Of a DNA stretch of 7,019 nucleotides, positions 4,856-7,019 are shown piece after piece. A program made the translations under genes and the position numbers. This DNA comes from Myxococcota bacterium (lineage in GTDB: Bacteria > Myxococcota > Polyangia > GCA-2747355 > JAKLHH01), in the NCBI GenBank assembly GCA_022710245.1, contig JAKLHH010000393.1, positions 1 through 7,019 of the forward strand, read 5' to 3'. The notes below the pieces were generated by a model. The model had not been told where the DNA came from. It saw only the letters and a list, made by a program, of their open reading frames with translations, and ran no database searches. The stretch's first letter is position 1. Every line of letters begins with the position of its first letter.

Positions 4856-6658
4856 TCAGCGGGTGTGCGGGAAGGAGGCGAGCGCCGCCTCGAGGAGCTC
4901 GGCGGCCTCGGCCGCGCCCGCGGCGAGCTCGGCGCAGAGCTGCGAGAGCTCGCCTCTCGGGTCGCGGCGGACCGCCTGGATCCCGGGCCAGGCCAGCGCC
5001 TGGGCGAGGTGGGCGTCGGCCAGCCCCGCGCGCAGCCCCTCCAGCGACGACGCACCCTGCGCCAGCGACTCCCCCGCCAGCTCGCGAGCCGCGCGGGCGC
5101 GCTCGAGCTGGTGGGCGAGCACGCGCTGGATGGGCGCCCCGGGCAGGAGCGGCCCCTCGGGGAGCACCGGGAGCGGGCGCAGGGGCAGCCCCGCGAGCAC
5201 CTCCGCGAGCGGCCGCTCGGCGAAGCCGCGGATGCGGGCGCCTCCCTCGGTGGCGTTGATCAGCGTCCGCCCCGGCGCCAGGCTCGCCTGCTCCTCGAAG
5301 CTGCGCCGGAAGTAGGTCAGCTCGAGGTTGGTCCAGACCACGCCGCCGCCCCAGCCCAACGCGGGCTCGGCCGCCCGGCGCTCCATGGTGGTGTCGAGCT
5401 CGGGCGCGGTCGCCGCGAGCGCGCGCTTCGCCTCCAGGTGATCGAGGGAGGCGACCCCGTTCGCCAGCTGCACGCGCAGGTCACCGAAGACCGTGCCGCT
5501 CGCGTAGACCCGGTCCTCCGCGTAGGCCAGGTCCTGGCCGACGAGGATCAGCGGATCGGCGCCGAGGTGCTGCGCCAGCGCGAAGGCGGCGTTCGCCGCC
5601 GAGCCGCCGATGGGGAGCGCGGGACCGAGCCCCGCGGCCTCGGCGAGGTGGGTGAAGAACGGCACCTGGCTGGCGAACGGCAACACCGGACCCTCGGCCC
5701 CCTGGAAGAGCGCCGGGTGCGCCAGCAGATCGAGCGCGCGGGGGCAGCCGGCGTTCAGCGTCAGCCCGGCGAGCTGGCTGGAGACGTCGATCGCCTCCAG
5801 CGCGACCACCAGATCGGCGCGGACGCCGGCGCGGTCGAGCGCGCGCAGCGAGGTGTTCACGGCGATCACCACCGCGCGGCCGGCGGCCGAGCGCAGCGTC
5901 GCGATGTTGCGATCGAGCGAGGGCCCCGCCGCGACCACGATGACCGGGACGCCGCGCAGCCAGCCCGCCAGCGACGAGACCGGCAGGCGGCCGGCGCAGG
6001 CGGGGAGGTTCGCGAGCAGGTGGCGGGCCCAGACCCGGGCGCGCCGCTCGAGCGTGTTGCCCGTGACCGCCGCCAGGCGAGCCGCCTCGGCGACGGCCTG
6101 CCGGGCCGCGTGCACGACCTCCGGGAAGAGCCGCCGGTAGGCGGGCCAGACGCCGATGGTGACCAGCCGCCTGAGCGCGAGCCCGGAGATCAGGTGCTCG
6201 CGGAGCGCGACCGCGGACTCGAAGATCCGCACCCCGTCGACGGCGAGCGGGCGCCGCGAGAGCGCGACCCGCACCACCTCGAGGCAGGGCTCGAGGACCA
6301 CGATCGGCGCCCTGGTCCGGCGGCGCAGCGCCTCCAGGTGGTAGCCGAGGCCGAGCCCGACCACGACCACCAGCTCGGCGCCCTCCACCTCGAGGCGGGC
6401 GGCCCAGGCCTCGGCCTCGCGGCGTGGATCACCGCGGCTGCAGAGCGAGTGCCCGGAGAGGCGCAGATCGGCCGGGTGCTCGGGGGTGCCGCCGACGGTG
6501 AGCCGCCTCAGCGTCGTGGCGCGGACGCGGGCGCGGGCGCTGGCGGGGAGCAGCCGGCCGAGGTTCTCCTCGAGGATCGGCTCGCTCGCCGCGCAGGGCG
6601 CGACCTCTGCGTGCTCGCTGGCCGCGCAGGGCGCGACCTCTGCGAGCTCACAGCTCAC
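4856..6658 (-). CDS. maf: Motility-associated factor (Maf) glycosyltransferase family protein, DUF115/MptE-like
   Basis: A 600-residue cytoplasmic protein of the Maf flagellin glycosyltransferase family, which transfers nonulosonic (sialic-like) sugars to Ser/Thr of flagellin before export. GTG start at 6658 is supported by GAGG 6 nt upstream and by overlap with fliW. The first 26 residues contain a duplicated AEVAPCAASE unit. Residues 97-108 form a Rossmann-like turn (VVVVGLGLGYHL). The central DUF115 domain starts at VIVVAAGPSLDRNIATLR (239-256) and includes VNTSLRALDRAGVRADLVVALE, then GGSAANAAFALAQHLGADPL (351-370), ILVGQDLAYAEDRVYASGT (371-389) and LINATEGGARIRG (466-478), all typical of the family. 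The Ala/Leu/Glu-rich helical C-terminal region (about 500-600) is less conserved. It lies between fliW and fliC on the same strand, so its substrate is probably this FliC. The sugar cannot be named, since no nonulosonate synthesis genes are in view. Confidence 0.88.
   Translation of the reverse strand: MSCELAEVAPCAASEHAEVAPCAASEPILEENLGRLLPASARARVRATTLRRLTVGGTPEHPADLRLSGHSLCSRGDPRREAEAWAARLEVEGAELVVVVGLGLGYHLEALRRRTRAPIVVLEPCLEVVRVALSRRPLAVDGVRIFESAVALREHLISGLALRRLVTIGVWPAYRRLFPEVVHAARQAVAEAARLAAVTGNTLERRARVWARHLLANLPACAGRLPVSSLAGWLRGVPVIVVAAGPSLDRNIATLRSAAGRAVVIAVNTSLRALDRAGVRADLVVALEAIDVSSQLAGLTLNAGCPRALDLLAHPALFQGAEGPVLPFASQVPFFTHLAEAAGLGPALPIGGSAANAAFALAQHLGADPLILVGQDLAYAEDRVYASGTVFGDLRVQLANGVASLDHLEAKRALAATAPELDTTMERRAAEPALGWGGGVVWTNLELTYFRRSFEEQASLAPGRTLINATEGGARIRGFAERPLAEVLAGLPLRPLPVLPEGPLLPGAPIQRVLAHQLERARAARELAGESLAQGASSLEGLRAGLADAHLAQALAWPGIQAVRRDPRGELSQLCAELAAGAAEAAELLEAALASFPHTR
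6581..6646 (-). repeat. 33-bp in-frame tandem duplication at the 5' end of maf
   Basis: Units 6581-6613 and 6614-6646 match at 31 of 33 positions and encode two 11-residue copies (AEVAPCAASEH/AEVAPCAASEP). The array lies between the maf GTG and the first conserved sequence, and ends just before the fliW stop. Its length keeps the frame, so it may be a recent slippage or strain-variable tract. Confidence 0.9.
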
Positions 6659-7019
6659 GCCTGACCTCGTAGGGGAACTCGTGCAGCACGACCTGGACGC
6701 CGAGCCGGGAGCGTCTCCCCATCACCAGCGGGGCGAGCAGGTTCACCGTCGGCCGGGCGGGCGGCGGGGGCACGGTGACGATGGCGGCGACCGCGGACGG
6801 CTCGTCGGCCTCGAGGCCCTGCCGGGCCGCGATCTCCCGCGCCGCGTCGAGCGGAAAGGTCGGCTCGAGCTGGAGCGGATCGATCACCACGAAGGCGAGG
6901 TCGCCCTCGTCGGTGGACTGCAGCAGCTGGAAGCGCGACCCCGGCTTGACCTCCACCACGCAGAAGCGGCGCTTGCCGGGGAAGCCGAGGATGCCGCTGC
7001 GGAACTCGATGGTGCTCTC
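6648..7019 (-). CDS. fliW: Flagellar assembly factor FliW (N-terminus outside window)
   Basis: The frame is open to the right edge and ends at TGA 6650-6648, giving 123 visible residues; FliW is usually 130-150 residues, so only about 10-25 are missing. The GTG at 6959 is not the real start, because conserved FliW sequence (ESTIEFRSGILGFPGKRRFC) continues upstream of it to the edge. Other family blocks are FQLLQSTDEGDLAFVVIDP, ADEPSAVAAIVTVP, VNLLAPLVMGRRSRLGVQVV and the end HEFPYEVRREL. FliW is a small cytoplasmic protein that binds flagellin or CsrA. When flagellin is exported, free FliW sequesters CsrA and relieves repression of flagellin translation. It overlaps maf by 11 bp and lies upstream of fliC on the same strand. 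csrA, its usual neighbour, is not in the window and may lie to the right. Confidence 0.93.
   Translation of the reverse strand, partial: ESTIEFRSGILGFPGKRRFCVVEVKPGSRFQLLQSTDEGDLAFVVIDPLQLEPTFPLDAAREIAARQGLEADEPSAVAAIVTVPPPPARPTVNLLAPLVMGRRSRLGVQVVLHEFPYEVRREL
6665..6668 (-). promoter_or_regulatory. Ribosome binding site supporting the maf GTG start
   Basis: GAGG on the - strand, 6 nt upstream of GTG 6658, inside the 3' end of fliW. With the 11-bp overlap it indicates translational coupling of fliW and maf. Confidence 0.55.

Noticed and set aside
4865..6664. 599-codon open frame on the + strand antisense to maf
   Set aside because: Arises from the G/C-rich third positions of maf; the translation is Arg/Gly/Glu-rich and featureless, while the - strand matches Maf throughout.
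6648..6959. GTG at 6959 as the fliW start (103 aa)
   Set aside because: It would cut off conserved FliW N-terminal sequence (IEFRSGILGFPGKRRF) that continues in frame to the window edge.

Overview
This is a very GC-rich window in which nearly every codon of the real genes ends in G or C. It is dominated by flagellar genes: flgI and flgJ on the + strand, and fliW, a maf-type motility-associated glycosyltransferase and fliC on the - strand. One large FHA-domain protein gene also lies in it. High GC, a polar-type flagellar locus with FliW and Maf, and an FHA protein carrying a long Pro/Ala linker together suggest a flagellated member of the Myxococcota/deltaproteobacterial lineages, with Anaeromyxobacter-like organisms the best guess. 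That assignment is inference from style and gene content; no rRNA or other diagnostic marker is present.

Layout. Positions 1-1400 (+): the 3' part of flgI (P-ring) is joined by an ATGA overlap to a flgJ-like gene whose C-terminal half looks like a LytM/M23 domain that has lost its metal ligands. Positions 1401-1492: a short gap with an extended -10-like promoter and a ribosome binding site. Positions 1493-3469 (+): a 658-residue protein with a cytoplasmic FHA domain, Pro/Ala linker, one membrane helix, an extracytoplasmic beta-rich module, a Cys-rich phospholipase A2-like domain resembling group XII PLA2, and a C-terminal lipocalin-like domain. This is the most unusual gene in the window. Positions 3470-3836: a convergent intergenic region with a terminator-like hairpin for the FHA gene, a long inverted repeat (17 perfect pairs, 20 of 21 when extended), a short coding-like gene remnant on the - strand, and a GC-rich terminator for fliC.

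Positions 3837-4679 (-): a short flagellin gene (280 aa). Its leader of about 100 nt has a sigma-28-like promoter preceded by an A8 tract, two tandem hairpins (one capped by a UUCG tetraloop) and an AAGGAGG Shine-Dalgarno sequence that contains GGA motifs. Positions 4856-6658 (-): the maf gene, with a GTG start overlapping fliW by 11 bp and a 33-bp in-frame tandem duplication at its 5' end. Positions 6648-7019 (-): fliW, running off the right edge.

How the parts fit: FlgI and FlgJ build the periplasmic ring and rod. FliC is the filament subunit, the Maf protein probably glycosylates it, and FliW is the known flagellin-binding antagonist of CsrA, which represses flagellin translation through GGA motifs in the leader. 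The FHA/PLA2-like gene lies between the two flagellar clusters but has no recognised flagellar role. Its design suggests a link between cytoplasmic phosphothreonine signalling and a periplasmic lipid-active domain.
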